DNA of 8,871 nt from Bordetella parapertussis (lineage in GTDB: Bacteria; Pseudomonadota; Gammaproteobacteria; Burkholderiales; Burkholderiaceae_C): contig CAMDSU010000066.1 of NCBI GenBank assembly GCA_945907335.1, positions 1 to 8,871 of the forward strand, read 5' to 3'. The notes under the pieces were generated by a model. That model had not been told where the DNA came from. It saw only the letters and a program-made list of their open reading frames with translations, and searched no databases. Shown in pieces: positions 1 through 6,392 of this stretch. The stretch's first letter is position 1; every line of letters begins with the position of its first letter. Both the position numbers and the translations under genes were made by a program.

Positions 1-1
1 A

Positions 2-1147
2 CTCACCGAAGACGAGCGCATGATCCGCGAGGCCGCGTTTGCGTATTGCCAGGACAAATTGCTGCCGCGCGTGACCGAAGCCTTTCGGCATGAAAAAACA
101 GACCTCGCGATATTCCGTGAAATGGGCGAACTCGGTTTGCTCGGTCCCACCATCCCCGCGCAATACGGCGGCCCCGAATTGAACTATGTGGCTTACGGCT
201 TGATCGCGCGCGAAGTCGAACGCGTCGACTCGGGTTACCGATCGATGATGAGCGTGCAATCCTCATTGGTGATGTTGCCGATTTTCGAATTCGGCACCGA
301 AGGCCAGCGCCAGAAATACTTGCCCAAACTCGCCACCGGCGAATGGATAGGTTGCTTCGGATTGACGGAACCAGACCACGGCTCGGACCCGGCCAGCATG
401 GCCAGTCGCGCGCACAAGGTCAAAGGCGGCTACAAACTCAGCGGCAACAAAATGTGGATCTCCAATTCACCCGTGGCCGATGTGTTCGTGGTTTGGGCCA
501 AAGAGGTGAGTGAAGCCGGGGCGGTTGGTCCGATACGCGGCTATGTGTTGGAAAAAGGCATGGCCGGTTTGAGCGCGCCGGCCATTCACAGCAAGGTCGG
601 TTTGCGCGCGTCTATCACCGGCGAAATCGTCATGGACGGCGTATTTGTGCAGGAGGAGAACGCCTTCCCCGAAGTGCAAGGCTTGAAAGGCCCGTTCACT
701 TGTTTGAACAGCGCGCGTTACGGTATCGCCTGGGGCGCCTTGGGCGCAGCCGAAGATTGTTTTCACCGCGCGCGTCAGTACACCTTGGACCGCCAGCAGT
801 TTGGTCGGCCGCTAGCCGCCAATCAACTCATTCAGAAAAAGATGGCCGACATGCAAACCGAAATCGCCCTCGGTTTGCAAGCCTGTTTGCGTTTGGGGCG
901 CATGAAAGACGAAGGCACGGCGTCGGTGGAAATCACGTCTATTTTGAAGCGCAACTCTTGCGGCAAGGCGCTGGACATTGCCCGCATGGCGCGTGACATG
1001 ATGGGCGGCAACGGCATCAGCGACGAGTTCGGTGTGGCGCGCCATTTGGTGAATTTGGAAGTGGTCAACACTTATGAAGGCACGCACGACATACACGCTT
1101 TGATTTTGGGCCGGGCCATCACAGGCATTGCGGCGTTTGCCAATTAA
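2..1147 (+). CDS. gcdH: Glutaryl-CoA dehydrogenase, 5' end cut off by window
   Basis: FAD enzyme of the acyl-CoA dehydrogenase family. It oxidises and decarboxylates glutaryl-CoA to crotonyl-CoA in lysine, tryptophan and aromatic-acid breakdown, passing electrons to ETF. The frame is open from base 2 (Leu-Thr-Glu-Asp-Glu-Arg before the Met at 20), so the true start lies upstream and roughly 15-25 residues are missing. Counting from that Met, the family motifs are all present: [12 protein letters not shown] near 71-82, whose Arg74 matches the glutarate-binding Arg of human [27 protein letters not shown]; the [15 protein letters not shown]/dimer segment; and [16 protein letters not shown], where Glu353 corresponds to the catalytic base. 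The Arg together with [15 protein letters not shown] points to GcdH rather than another acyl-CoA dehydrogenase. It ends with TAA 58 bases before mnmA on the same strand. No clear terminator separates them. Confidence 0.93.
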   Translation, partial: LTEDERMIREAAFAYCQDKLLPRVTEAFRHEKTDLAIFREMGELGLLGPTIPAQYGGPELNYVAYGLIAREVERVDSGYRSMMSVQSSLVMLPIFEFGTEGQRQKYLPKLATGEWIGCFGLTEPDHGSDPASMASRAHKVKGGYKLSGNKMWISNSPVADVFVVWAKEVSEAGAVGPIRGYVLEKGMAGLSAPAIHSKVGLRASITGEIVMDGVFVQEENAFPEVQGLKGPFTCLNSARYGIAWGALGAAEDCFHRARQYTLDRQQFGRPLAANQLIQKKMADMQTEIALGLQACLRLGRMKDEGTASVEITSILKRNSCGKALDIARMARDMMGGNGISDEFGVARHLVNLEVVNTYEGTHDIHALILGRAITGIAAFAN

Positions 1148-1157
1148 CGCATTTGGT

Positions 1158-1169
1158 TGAAGCGCTTCA
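1158..1169. repeat. 12-bp perfect palindrome TGAAGCGCTTCA after gcdH
   Basis: A self-complementary 12-base sequence starting 10 bases after the gcdH stop codon. It could form a small stem in RNA, but it lacks a loop-forming centre and no T run follows, so it is not a convincing terminator. A protein-binding site for a dimeric regulator is possible, but nothing in the sequence identifies one. Confidence 0.35.
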
Positions 1170-1193
1170 GACAATCGGTACGCCACCGCCGCC

Positions 1194-1199
1194 CATAAT
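1194..1199 (+). promoter_or_regulatory. Candidate -10 box of mnmA (possibly leaderless)
   Basis: CATAAT matches the TATAAT consensus at five of six positions and lies 6 bases before the mnmA ATG. The transcript would then begin at or next to the start codon. No good -35 hexamer is seen 16-18 bases upstream, and there is no Shine-Dalgarno sequence before this ATG. The alternative is read-through from gcdH with SD-independent initiation. Confidence 0.3.
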
Positions 1200-1205
1200 G
1201 CTGGC

Positions 1206-2312
1206 ATGAGCAACAAGCAGCGTATCGTGGTGGGTTTAAGCGGCGGCGTCGACTCGGCCGTGACGGCTTTGTTGTTGAAGCGCCAAGGCCATGAAGTCGT
1301 TGGCATCTTCATGAAAAACTGGGAGAACGACGACAACGATGAATACTGCTCGTCCAACCAGGATTTCATAGACGCAGCGGCTGTGGCCGATGTCATCGGC
1401 ATAGACATAGAGCACATCAATTTTGCAGCTGATTACAAAGACCGCGTGTTCGCCGAATTTTTGCGCGAATACCAAGCCGGGCGCACGCCGAACCCGGACA
1501 TTTTGTGCAACGCCGAAATCAAGTTCAAAGCGTTTTTAGATCACGCGTTTGCTTTGGGTGCTGACAAAATGGCGACCGGCCATTACGCGCGAGTGCGGCA
1601 CAACCCGCGCAACGGTTTGCATGAATTGCTAAAAGGTGTGGACAACAGCAAAGACCAAAGTTATTTTTTGCACCGTTTGACGCAGTCGCAGTTGTCGCAG
1701 TCGCTGTTTCCCATCGGTGAATTGCAAAAAACCGAAGTGCGGCGTATCGCCGCTGAAGCCGGTTTGCCGAATGCGCGTAAAAAAGACTCCACCGGTATTT
1801 GCTTTATCGGAGAGCGGCCGTTTCGTGAATTTTTAAACCGCTACATCGCCAAAGCCCCAGGCCCGATCAAAACCGATCAGGGCAGAAAAATCGGCGAACA
1901 CCAAGGCTTGAGTTTTTACACCTTGGGCCAGCGCCAAGGCTTGGGCATAGGCGGCATCAAAGAAAAAGGCGCACAACGCGGCGGTGGCGACCACTCGCCC
2001 TGGTTTGTCGCGCGCAAAGACATGCAAACCAACACCTTGTGGGTGGTGCAAGGCCATGACCATCCGTGGTTGTTGTCCTCACGTTTGCAGTTTGACGATG
2101 CGAGCTGGACGTCTTCAACCGCACCTGCGCTGACAGATTGTTTTGCCAAAACACGTTACCGTCAATCGGATGCGGCTTGTGCATTTGAGCCCTTGGCTGA
2201 CACGGCGTATGCGTTGACTTTCCCCGAGCCGCAATGGGCGGTGACGCCGGGACAGTCTGCCGTGTTGTACGACGGTGAGGTGTGTTTGGGCGGTGGCGTG
2301 ATCATGAGTTAA
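1206..2312 (+). CDS. mnmA: tRNA-specific 2-thiouridylase MnmA
   Basis: Cytoplasmic enzyme that adenylates and then thiolates C2 of the wobble uridine U34 in tRNA-Lys, -Glu and -Gln, giving s2U, part of mnm5s2U. The 368 residues fit the usual family length of about 360-370. The N-terminal ATP pyrophosphatase domain has the PP-loop SGGVDS at residues 12-17. GIFMKNWE follows, then [17 protein letters not shown] with catalytic Cys101, TGHYAR at 124-129, and [13 protein letters not shown] with the second catalytic cysteine, Cys199. The central [15 protein letters not shown] and the C-terminal beta-barrel (LSSRLQF ... [30 protein letters not shown]) are complete. The start at 1206 puts the PP-loop at its normal distance from the N-terminus. 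There is no recognisable ribosome binding site upstream, so translation may be leaderless or SD-independent. It is transcribed with gcdH but shares no function with it. Confidence 0.97.
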   Translation: MSNKQRIVVGLSGGVDSAVTALLLKRQGHEVVGIFMKNWENDDNDEYCSSNQDFIDAAAVADVIGIDIEHINFAADYKDRVFAEFLREYQAGRTPNPDILCNAEIKFKAFLDHAFALGADKMATGHYARVRHNPRNGLHELLKGVDNSKDQSYFLHRLTQSQLSQSLFPIGELQKTEVRRIAAEAGLPNARKKDSTGICFIGERPFREFLNRYIAKAPGPIKTDQGRKIGEHQGLSFYTLGQRQGLGIGGIKEKGAQRGGGDHSPWFVARKDMQTNTLWVVQGHDHPWLLSSRLQFDDASWTSSTAPALTDCFAKTRYRQSDAACAFEPLADTAYALTFPEPQWAVTPGQSAVLYDGEVCLGGGVIMS

Positions 2313-2315
2313 TTG

Positions 2316-2342
2316 GGTAATTGGGGTCAGACACCAATTACC
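2316..2342. repeat. REP-like inverted repeat with GGGGTCAGACACC core
   Basis: GGTAATTGG (2316-2324) and CCAATTACC (2334-2342) are perfect 9-base inverted arms around a 9-base centre, starting 3 bases after the mnmA stop. The core GGGGTCAGACACC resembles the GGGGTCAGA-type motif that I recall flanking REP-associated tyrosine (Y1/IS200-like) transposase genes in beta- and gammaproteobacteria. That link comes from memory, not from a search. The element may also act as the 3' end structure of mnmA mRNA, although no T run follows. Only one copy occurs in this window. Confidence 0.5.
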
Positions 2343-2346
2343 GAAA

Positions 2347-2478
2347 ATGAAACAATTCTTAGGCCAAGTAGTGCACTCAGGCCGAACAGGAGGGTGCGTT
2401 TTTTTCGAGCAAAAGCGCAGAAAAAAATCGCACCGGATGGGTCGGCCTAAGCGTGAATTAAAACTGAACAAACGTTAA
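2347..2478 (+). pseudogene. 43-codon basic frame, possible transposase C-terminal remnant
   Basis: An open frame from ATG 2347 to TAA 2476-2478, not long enough to be an obvious gene. The product begins MKQFLGQVV and ends in a strongly basic tail containing KRRKK and MGRPKREL. A GRPK/GRPRK-type basic tail is common at the C-terminus of Y1/REP-associated transposases. Together with the GGGGTCAGACACC element just upstream, this suggests the eroded 3' end of such a gene. No HUH or catalytic tyrosine motif is present, and there is no good ribosome binding site. It could equally be a chance frame running across the hairpin at 2379-2448. I cannot assign a function. Confidence 0.3.
2379..2448. repeat. 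Long imperfect hairpin (about 70 bases)
   Basis: The outer arms AGGCCGA (2379-2385) and TCGGCCT (2442-2448) are perfect complements. The inner arms GGTGCGTTTTTTTC (2393-2406) and GAAAAAAATCGCACC (2420-2434) pair along 14 positions with one bulged T at 2428. A 7 by 7 internal loop separates the two stems and a 13-base loop closes the top. The geometry resembles a REP/MITE-type palindromic unit. It is not a standard terminator, because the T run is inside the stem and not after it. Confidence 0.5.
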
Positions 2479-2482
2479 AAAC

Positions 2483-2506
2483 AAAACCCCGCTGAAGCGG
2501 GGCTTT
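2483..2506 (-). terminator. Rho-independent terminator of the barstar-like gene
   Basis: On the minus strand AAAGCCCCGC and GCGGGGTTTT form a 10-pair stem (one G-U) with a TTCA tetraloop, and the strand continues GTTTTT. It lies 23 bases past the stop codon of the barstar-like gene. The CCCCGC-TGAA-GCGGGG core is symmetric, so it may also stop plus-strand transcripts from mnmA, but with a weaker T run in that direction. Confidence 0.85.
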
Positions 2507-2529
2507 GAAGACACAAGAGCTTTTAAAAA

Positions 2530-3099
2530 TCAGGCAGCGGTCAACCAGTAACCGGCATTGAACGGGCTGCTCATGCGTAAAGCCAAAGGCGACACATCGA
2601 CCAATTTGTCGGTAGGCATTTTTTCGCCGTCGCTTAAATCGATGGCGGAAGATTCCAAGGCGTCGCTGCGTTCAGCCATCGCGGCGCGTGCCACAGAGAA
2701 TGAATAAAAGCAACGGAATGAGACTTTGCGTTCGGCCCAGAATTCTGCGGCCTCACGGAACACATCCAGCAATTGTTCACGCGCTTCTTTGTCGAACTTG
2801 GCGTGTGCCGGAATATGTTCCAGCACCAGAATGAAGCCGGGTTGCTGGCCAGACTTGTACAAAGCATCGCTCATGCTGTCAAACAATGCGTCGAAATTTT
2901 TACCTGCTTGCGGCGCGAACGTGAACTGCTGGGTGGTCATGTCCAGAATGTCTTGCTTGCTTTGTGCGTTGGCCAAATTGGCATACAAAAAATGGTAGCC
3001 CAGCTGGGCGGCCGCAGATTGCAAATCAGCCACGCGAAAAGCGCGGATAGATTGAACGATATTTGTTTTGACTGTACGAAGAGGCATGTCCATCGCCAT
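2530..3099 (-). CDS. Barstar-like (ribonuclease-inhibitor family) protein
   Basis: A 189-residue soluble protein whose centre (about 36-135) resembles barstar, the intracellular inhibitor of the ribonuclease barnase. GKNFDALFDSMSD at 66-78 aligns with the GENLDALWDCLTG segment of Bacillus barstar, so Asp70 and Asp74 match the barnase-contacting Asp35 and Asp39. LDVFREAAEFW at 111-121 aligns with the last helix, and Glu116 matches Glu76. Barstar itself is about 90 residues; here there are extra N-terminal (about 35) and C-terminal (about 55) stretches of unknown role. There is no signal peptide, consistent with a cytoplasmic inhibitor. The start at 3099 has AGGA (plus-strand TCCT, 3105-3108) five bases upstream; in-frame ATGs at codons 3 and 5 are less well placed. 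No ribonuclease gene is adjacent. It has its own promoter and terminator, so it looks monocistronic. Family membership is fairly secure, the biological partner unknown. Confidence 0.72.
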   Translation of the reverse strand: MAMDMPLRTVKTNIVQSIRAFRVADLQSAAAQLGYHFLYANLANAQSKQDILDMTTQQFTFAPQAGKNFDALFDSMSDALYKSGQQPGFILVLEHIPAHAKFDKEAREQLLDVFREAAEFWAERKVSFRCFYSFSVARAAMAERSDALESSAIDLSDGEKMPTDKLVDVSPLALRMSSPFNAGYWLTAA

Positions 3100-3116
3100 G
3101 GTATTCCTGCAAATGT

Positions 3117-3195
3117 CGAGTTTGTAAAACGCTGAAACTGTGGATAAGTTGTCAACAAATCGGTCACGACAGACTGCAGCCGGTTTACAAACTCG
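3117..3195. repeat. 12-bp inverted repeat in the barstar-like gene leader
   Basis: CGAGTTTGTAAA (3117-3128) and TTTACAAACTCG (3184-3195) are perfect inverted copies separated by 55 bases. In the minus-strand transcript they can pair into a 12-pair stem whose 3' arm ends 8 bases before the AGGA ribosome binding site. This could form a leader structure affecting translation, or a pair of operator sites in DNA. Confidence 0.5.
3139..3147 (-). promoter_or_regulatory. Consensus DnaA-box sequence TTATCCACA
   Basis: The minus strand reads TTATCCACA, an exact match to the strong E. coli DnaA box. It lies in the leader of the barstar-like gene, inside the loop of the 12-bp inverted repeat. A single 9-base match is weak evidence of function. 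No cluster of boxes, AT-rich unwinding region or replication gene is nearby, so this is not an origin. Confidence 0.35.
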
Positions 3196-3206
3196 GGTTA
3201 ACCCGA
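3193..3206. repeat. 14-bp perfect palindrome TCGGGTTAACCCGA
   Basis: A fully self-complementary 14-base site just downstream of the predicted transcription start of the barstar-like gene and partly overlapping one arm of the 12-bp inverted repeat. Position and symmetry suit a roadblock operator for a dimeric repressor. No regulator is identified. Confidence 0.4.
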
Positions 3207-3221
3207 AAAACTCGATGTGAG

Positions 3222-3250
3222 ATTATCTTGCAAAGCCGCCAAATTTGCAA
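3222..3250 (-). promoter_or_regulatory. Sigma-70-type promoter of the barstar-like gene
   Basis: On the minus strand the -35 box is TTGCAA (3245-3250) and the -10 box is GATAAT (3222-3227), exactly 17 bases apart. GATAAT differs from consensus at one position and TTGCAA at two. The predicted start near 3215 gives a leader of about 115 bases containing the palindrome, the inverted repeat and the DnaA box. Confidence 0.55.
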
Positions 3251-3300
3251 GGATCGTCAGGGGTAGCAGCGTTGATGACAGGGAAAAGTCATCTATGTGA

Positions 3301-3310
3301 GTGTATACAC
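3301..3310. repeat. 10-bp palindrome GTGTATACAC after maeB
   Basis: Perfect 10-base palindrome 17 bases beyond the maeB stop codon, upstream of the barstar-like gene promoter. A separate short stem, GATGAC (3274-3279) with GTCATC (3288-3293), lies farther on. Neither is followed by a T run on the minus strand, so maeB has no recognisable intrinsic terminator and may read on toward the barstar-like gene. Confidence 0.3.
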
Positions 3311-3326
3311 ACTTATGAATAAGGCT

Positions 3327-5648
3327 TTAGCGTACAGCGTTGATGTCAGCCACAGCAATGGCTGTCATGTTCACAATACGGCGCACCGTGGTGCTGGCCG
3401 TCAGTATTTGCACCTGTTTGGCCGCGCCCAGCAATACCGGACCAATGGCGATATTGCCGCCAGCCGCAGTTTTGAGCAAGTTATAGGTGATATTTGCGGC
3501 ATCCAGGTTGGGCAATACCAGCAAATTGGCGTCAGACAGCAGCGTGGTATGGGGCATGAGCGCTTGGCGGGCCACGGTGTCAATCGCCACATCGGCATGC
3601 ATTTCGCCGTCAATTTCAAGCCAAGGCGCAAGATCTCGCACCAAGGCCAGTGTGCGGCGCATTTTCAGCGCGGTGGGATGGTTGCTGCTGCCGAAATTGG
3701 AATGTGACAGCAGCGCGGCTTTGGGCACCACACCAAAGCGCTTCATTTCTTCTGCGGCCATCACCGTGATCTCGGCCAATTGCTCGGCGCTGGGGTCGTA
3801 GTTGATGTGTGTGTCCACCAAAAACAGCTGGCGTTCGGGCAGCAGCAGTGCATTCATGCAGGCGTAGGTGCTGACACCAGGGCGCAAACCAATGACTTGG
3901 TCCACATACTTCAAATGCGCGTCAGGAGTGGACCAAGTGCCGCAAATCAATCCGTCTGCTTCACCCTTGTGCACCATCATGCTGCCGATCAAGGTCAGGC
4001 GTCGGCGCATATCAATCTTGGCCAGTTGTTGCGTCACGCCCTTGCGCTCGGTCATGGCGTGGTAGCTTTGCCAGAAATCGCGGTAGCGGTGGTCGTCCTC
4101 TACATTGACGACTTGGTAGTCAACACCTTCAGCCAAACGCAGACCAAAACGCTCGATGCGTTGGCTGATCACGGATGGGCGGCCAATCAAAATCGGATGG
4201 GCCAAGCCTTCGTCCCGCACAATTTGGGCGGCACGCAGCACACGTTCGTCTTCGCCTTCGGCAAAGCAAATGCGTTTTTTGCTGCCGCGTTTGGCCGCGC
4301 TGAATATGGGCTTCATCGCCGCGCCTGAGGCATACACCAGAGACTGCAATCTTTCGCGATAAGCGTCCATGTCGGTGATCGGACGCTGCGCCACGCCGCT
4401 GGCAATGGCCGCTTGCACCACCGCTGGCGCAATTTTCATCATCAGGCGCGGGTCAAACGGTTTAGGAATCAAATACTCGGGACCAAACGCTAGGTTCTCG
4501 CCTGCGTACGCCGCCGCGACCACTTCACTTTGCTCGGCTTGCGCGAGCTCGGCAATGGCATGCACCGCAGCCACTTCCATTTCTGGCGTGATGGTGGACG
4601 CTCCCGCGTCGAGTGCACCGCGAAAAATATAAGGAAAACACAATACGTTGTTGACTTGGTTGGGGTAATCGGTGCGACCCGTGGCCATGATGGCATCGTC
4701 CCGCACTTTCAACACTTCTTCTGGCAATATTTCAGGGGTCGGGTTGGCCAAGGCCAAAATCAAAGGCCGCGCAGCCATGGCCTTGACCATGTCGGGTTTG
4801 AGCACGCCACCGGCGGATAAGCCCAAAAACACATCTGCATTGCCAATCACATCGCTCAAACTGCGCGCATCGGTTTTTTGCACGAACTGAATTTTGTCCT
4901 CGTCCATCAACTCGGTGCGCCCTTCGTAAACCACGCCGGCCAAGTCGGTGACCCAAATATTTTGTCGTGGCATGCCGAGTTTGACCAACATGCCCAAGCA
5001 AGCCAACGCCGCCGCGCCTGCGCCAGAAGCGACCAATTTCACTTGGGTGATGTCCTTGCCCACCACTTTGAGGCCATTGAGGATGGCCGCGCCCACCACG
5101 ATCGCGGTGCCGTGCTGGTCATCGTGGAACACCGGAATCTTCATGCGTTCGCGCAATTTGCGCTCGACATAAAAACAATCCGGTGCTTTGATGTCTTCTA
5201 AGTTGATGCCGCCGAATGTCGGCTCTAAGGACGCAATGATGTCGACCAGTTTGTCCGGGTCTTTTTCGTTGATCTCGATGTCAAACACATCGATACCAGC
5301 GAATTTTTTAAAGAGGACACCCTTGCCTTCCATCACTGGTTTGGCGGCCAAAGGGCCGATGTCCCCCAAGCCCAGCACCGCTGTGCCGTTGGTGATGACG
5401 GCCACCAAATTGCCCCGGCTGGTGTATTTGTAGGCGTTGTTTGGGTCTTTGACAATTTCTTCACAGGGGGCAGCCACACCGGGCGAATACGCCAGTGACA
5501 AATCGTGCTGGTTGACCAATTGTTTGGTGGCTTGAATGGCGACCTTGCCGGGCGTGGGGAACTCGTGGTACTCAAGCGCGGCTTTGCGCAATTGGGCGCG
5601 GGCTTGCGGACTGGTGTGGTCGTTGGCGGCCACTTTTGAATCACTCAT
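3327..5648 (-). CDS. maeB: NADP-dependent malic enzyme with phosphotransacetylase-like domain
   Basis: Cytoplasmic enzyme that oxidatively decarboxylates malate to pyruvate, making NADPH. Its 773 residues match the long MaeB form. The N-terminal malic domain has [12 protein letters not shown] with Tyr54, PVMEGKG with Lys109, LEDIKAPD with metal ligands Glu151 and Asp152, and [11 protein letters not shown] with Asp177. The spacing between these residues is as in small-subunit bacterial malic enzymes. The Rossmann dinucleotide loop SGAGAAALA is at about 208-216. Residues from about 435 to the end form the PTA-like domain ([48 protein letters not shown]). In this family that domain is usually not an active transacetylase but a site of regulation by metabolites such as acetyl-CoA; that is family knowledge. 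The start ATG at 5648 is preceded only by a weak GAAAGA. The gene begins 24 bases after the outer-membrane protein gene. No clear terminator follows the stop. Confidence 0.95.
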   Translation of the reverse strand: MSDSKVAANDHTSPQARAQLRKAALEYHEFPTPGKVAIQATKQLVNQHDLSLAYSPGVAAPCEEIVKDPNNAYKYTSRGNLVAVITNGTAVLGLGDIGPLAAKPVMEGKGVLFKKFAGIDVFDIEINEKDPDKLVDIIASLEPTFGGINLEDIKAPDCFYVERKLRERMKIPVFHDDQHGTAIVVGAAILNGLKVVGKDITQVKLVASGAGAAALACLGMLVKLGMPRQNIWVTDLAGVVYEGRTELMDEDKIQFVQKTDARSLSDVIGNADVFLGLSAGGVLKPDMVKAMAARPLILALANPTPEILPEEVLKVRDDAIMATGRTDYPNQVNNVLCFPYIFRGALDAGASTITPEMEVAAVHAIAELAQAEQSEVVAAAYAGENLAFGPEYLIPKPFDPRLMMKIAPAVVQAAIASGVAQRPITDMDAYRERLQSLVYASGAAMKPIFSAAKRGSKKRICFAEGEDERVLRAAQIVRDEGLAHPILIGRPSVISQRIERFGLRLAEGVDYQVVNVEDDHRYRDFWQSYHAMTERKGVTQQLAKIDMRRRLTLIGSMMVHKGEADGLICGTWSTPDAHLKYVDQVIGLRPGVSTYACMNALLLPERQLFLVDTHINYDPSAEQLAEITVMAAEEMKRFGVVPKAALLSHSNFGSSNHPTALKMRRTLALVRDLAPWLEIDGEMHADVAIDTVARQALMPHTTLLSDANLLVLPNLDAANITYNLLKTAAGGNIAIGPVLLGAAKQVQILTASTTVRRIVNMTAIAVADINAVR

Positions 5649-5672
5649 GCATGTCTTTCGGTCGAGGCAAGC

Positions 5673-6305
5673 TCAAAATTTATAGGTGTATTCAGCAATG
5701 TATGAATCGCTTTCGTGGACGTGGGTATGCGCCTCCCAGGAGCGGGCCCAACGGAATTCCAATTCGTGGTGCTCGCCAATGTCAAAGCTGGGCCCCAAAC
5801 GGAATTTGTTGACATCGTGACCGCTGGTGCCGTCTAAAGCGCGTTGCACCCTGACGCCCATGATGAAGCCGAAAAACCCGCGTTCATAGCGCAAGGCGGC
5901 GTCGCTGTAGCCGTAAAAATATTTTTCGCCGGCATCGTTGGCATGCCCGATCAGGCCGCGGAAATACATGCCCAAGTCGCCTTTGAGGGGCACATTTTTT
6001 TTCACCCGCACAGCAACTTTGTAGACGTTGCTGAAACTGGTGACGCCGCTGTCAACTTCCTTGTCGCGTTCGCCTTCGAACAAGAGGTCAATGCGGTGTA
6101 TCGGTCCGTTTTTGAAACTCAGGCTCGGAATCAGTGTGAGGCCATTGCCATGGCTCACGTTGTCCACCATTTTCTCGTGTTCGTATTCCACGCCGAACTC
6201 GGGTCGACCGCCCCATAAAGTGGCCTCTGCCATCGCAGTGATTGGCAGCATGCCAGCGGCGAGCAGAAAAAACGCAAAACGTACGTGTGTCAAAAGAGCA
6301 GGCAT
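5673..6305 (-). CDS. Small outer-membrane beta-barrel protein, function unknown
   Basis: A 210-residue predicted outer-membrane protein. The N-terminus is a classical signal peptide (hydrophobic FAFFLLAAGML at 10-20), with likely cleavage after AMA at 24-26. The mature part consists of short alternating polar/hydrophobic strands rich in aromatics and Gly (GVEYEHEK, LTLIPSLSF, IDLLFEGERD, VYKVAVRVKK, GMYFRGLIGH, ALRYERGFFGFIMGV, HELEFRWARSW, YIAEYTYKF). It ends in Tyr-Lys-Phe, and a terminal Phe is the hallmark of BAM-assembled barrels. About 184 mature residues suit a barrel of roughly 8-12 strands. The overall style recalls oligogalacturonate-specific (KdgM-type) or small nodulin-like porins, but I cannot assign a substrate. 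No good ribosome binding site precedes ATG 6305. The gene lies 24 bases upstream of maeB and 80 bases downstream of the rubredoxin reductase gene. Confidence 0.75.
   Translation of the reverse strand: MPALLTHVRFAFFLLAAGMLPITAMAEATLWGGRPEFGVEYEHEKMVDNVSHGNGLTLIPSLSFKNGPIHRIDLLFEGERDKEVDSGVTSFSNVYKVAVRVKKNVPLKGDLGMYFRGLIGHANDAGEKYFYGYSDAALRYERGFFGFIMGVRVQRALDGTSGHDVNKFRLGPSFDIGEHHELEFRWARSWEAHTHVHESDSYIAEYTYKF
5679..5706 (-). promoter_or_regulatory. Weak candidate promoter for maeB inside upstream gene
   Basis: On the minus strand TTCATA (5701-5706) and TATAAA (5679-5684) are 16 bases apart, overlapping the last codons of the outer-membrane protein gene. The -10 box is good and the -35 box poor. 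The leader would be about 25 bases. maeB may instead be read from a promoter farther upstream. Confidence 0.25.
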
Positions 6306-6360
6306 GGTGCAGAGGGAAATTTATCCGAGCATACAACGAACAACTGACCGACTGCCTCAG

Positions 6361-6392
6361 CGCTTGACTCGTGCGGATGGTGTCTTCAAGCG
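6361..6392 (-). terminator. Inverted repeat at the end of the rubredoxin reductase gene
   Basis: CGCTTGA (6361-6367) and TCAAGCG (6386-6392) are perfect 7-base arms with an 18-base loop, and the second arm contains the reductase stop codon. No T run follows on the minus strand. It is at best a weak terminator or an mRNA processing/stability stem between the peroxidase cassette and the outer-membrane protein gene. Confidence 0.3.

Noticed and set aside
812..1420. A 202-codon minus-strand frame across gcdH and mnmA
   Set aside because: It is antisense to two strongly conserved genes, crosses their boundary, and its product has no recognisable motif.
2115..2471. A 118-codon minus-strand frame at the mnmA 3' end
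   Set aside because: Most of it is antisense to mnmA, it spans the repeat region, and its product lacks domain-like features.
3139..3147. A replication origin suggested by the DnaA box
   Set aside because: There is only one box, with no dnaA, dnaN, rep or parAB genes nearby and no AT-rich unwinding tract.
3780..4328. A 182-codon plus-strand frame opposite maeB
   Set aside because: It lies wholly antisense to the conserved phosphotransacetylase domain; its Gln/His/Val-rich product is typical of shadow frames.
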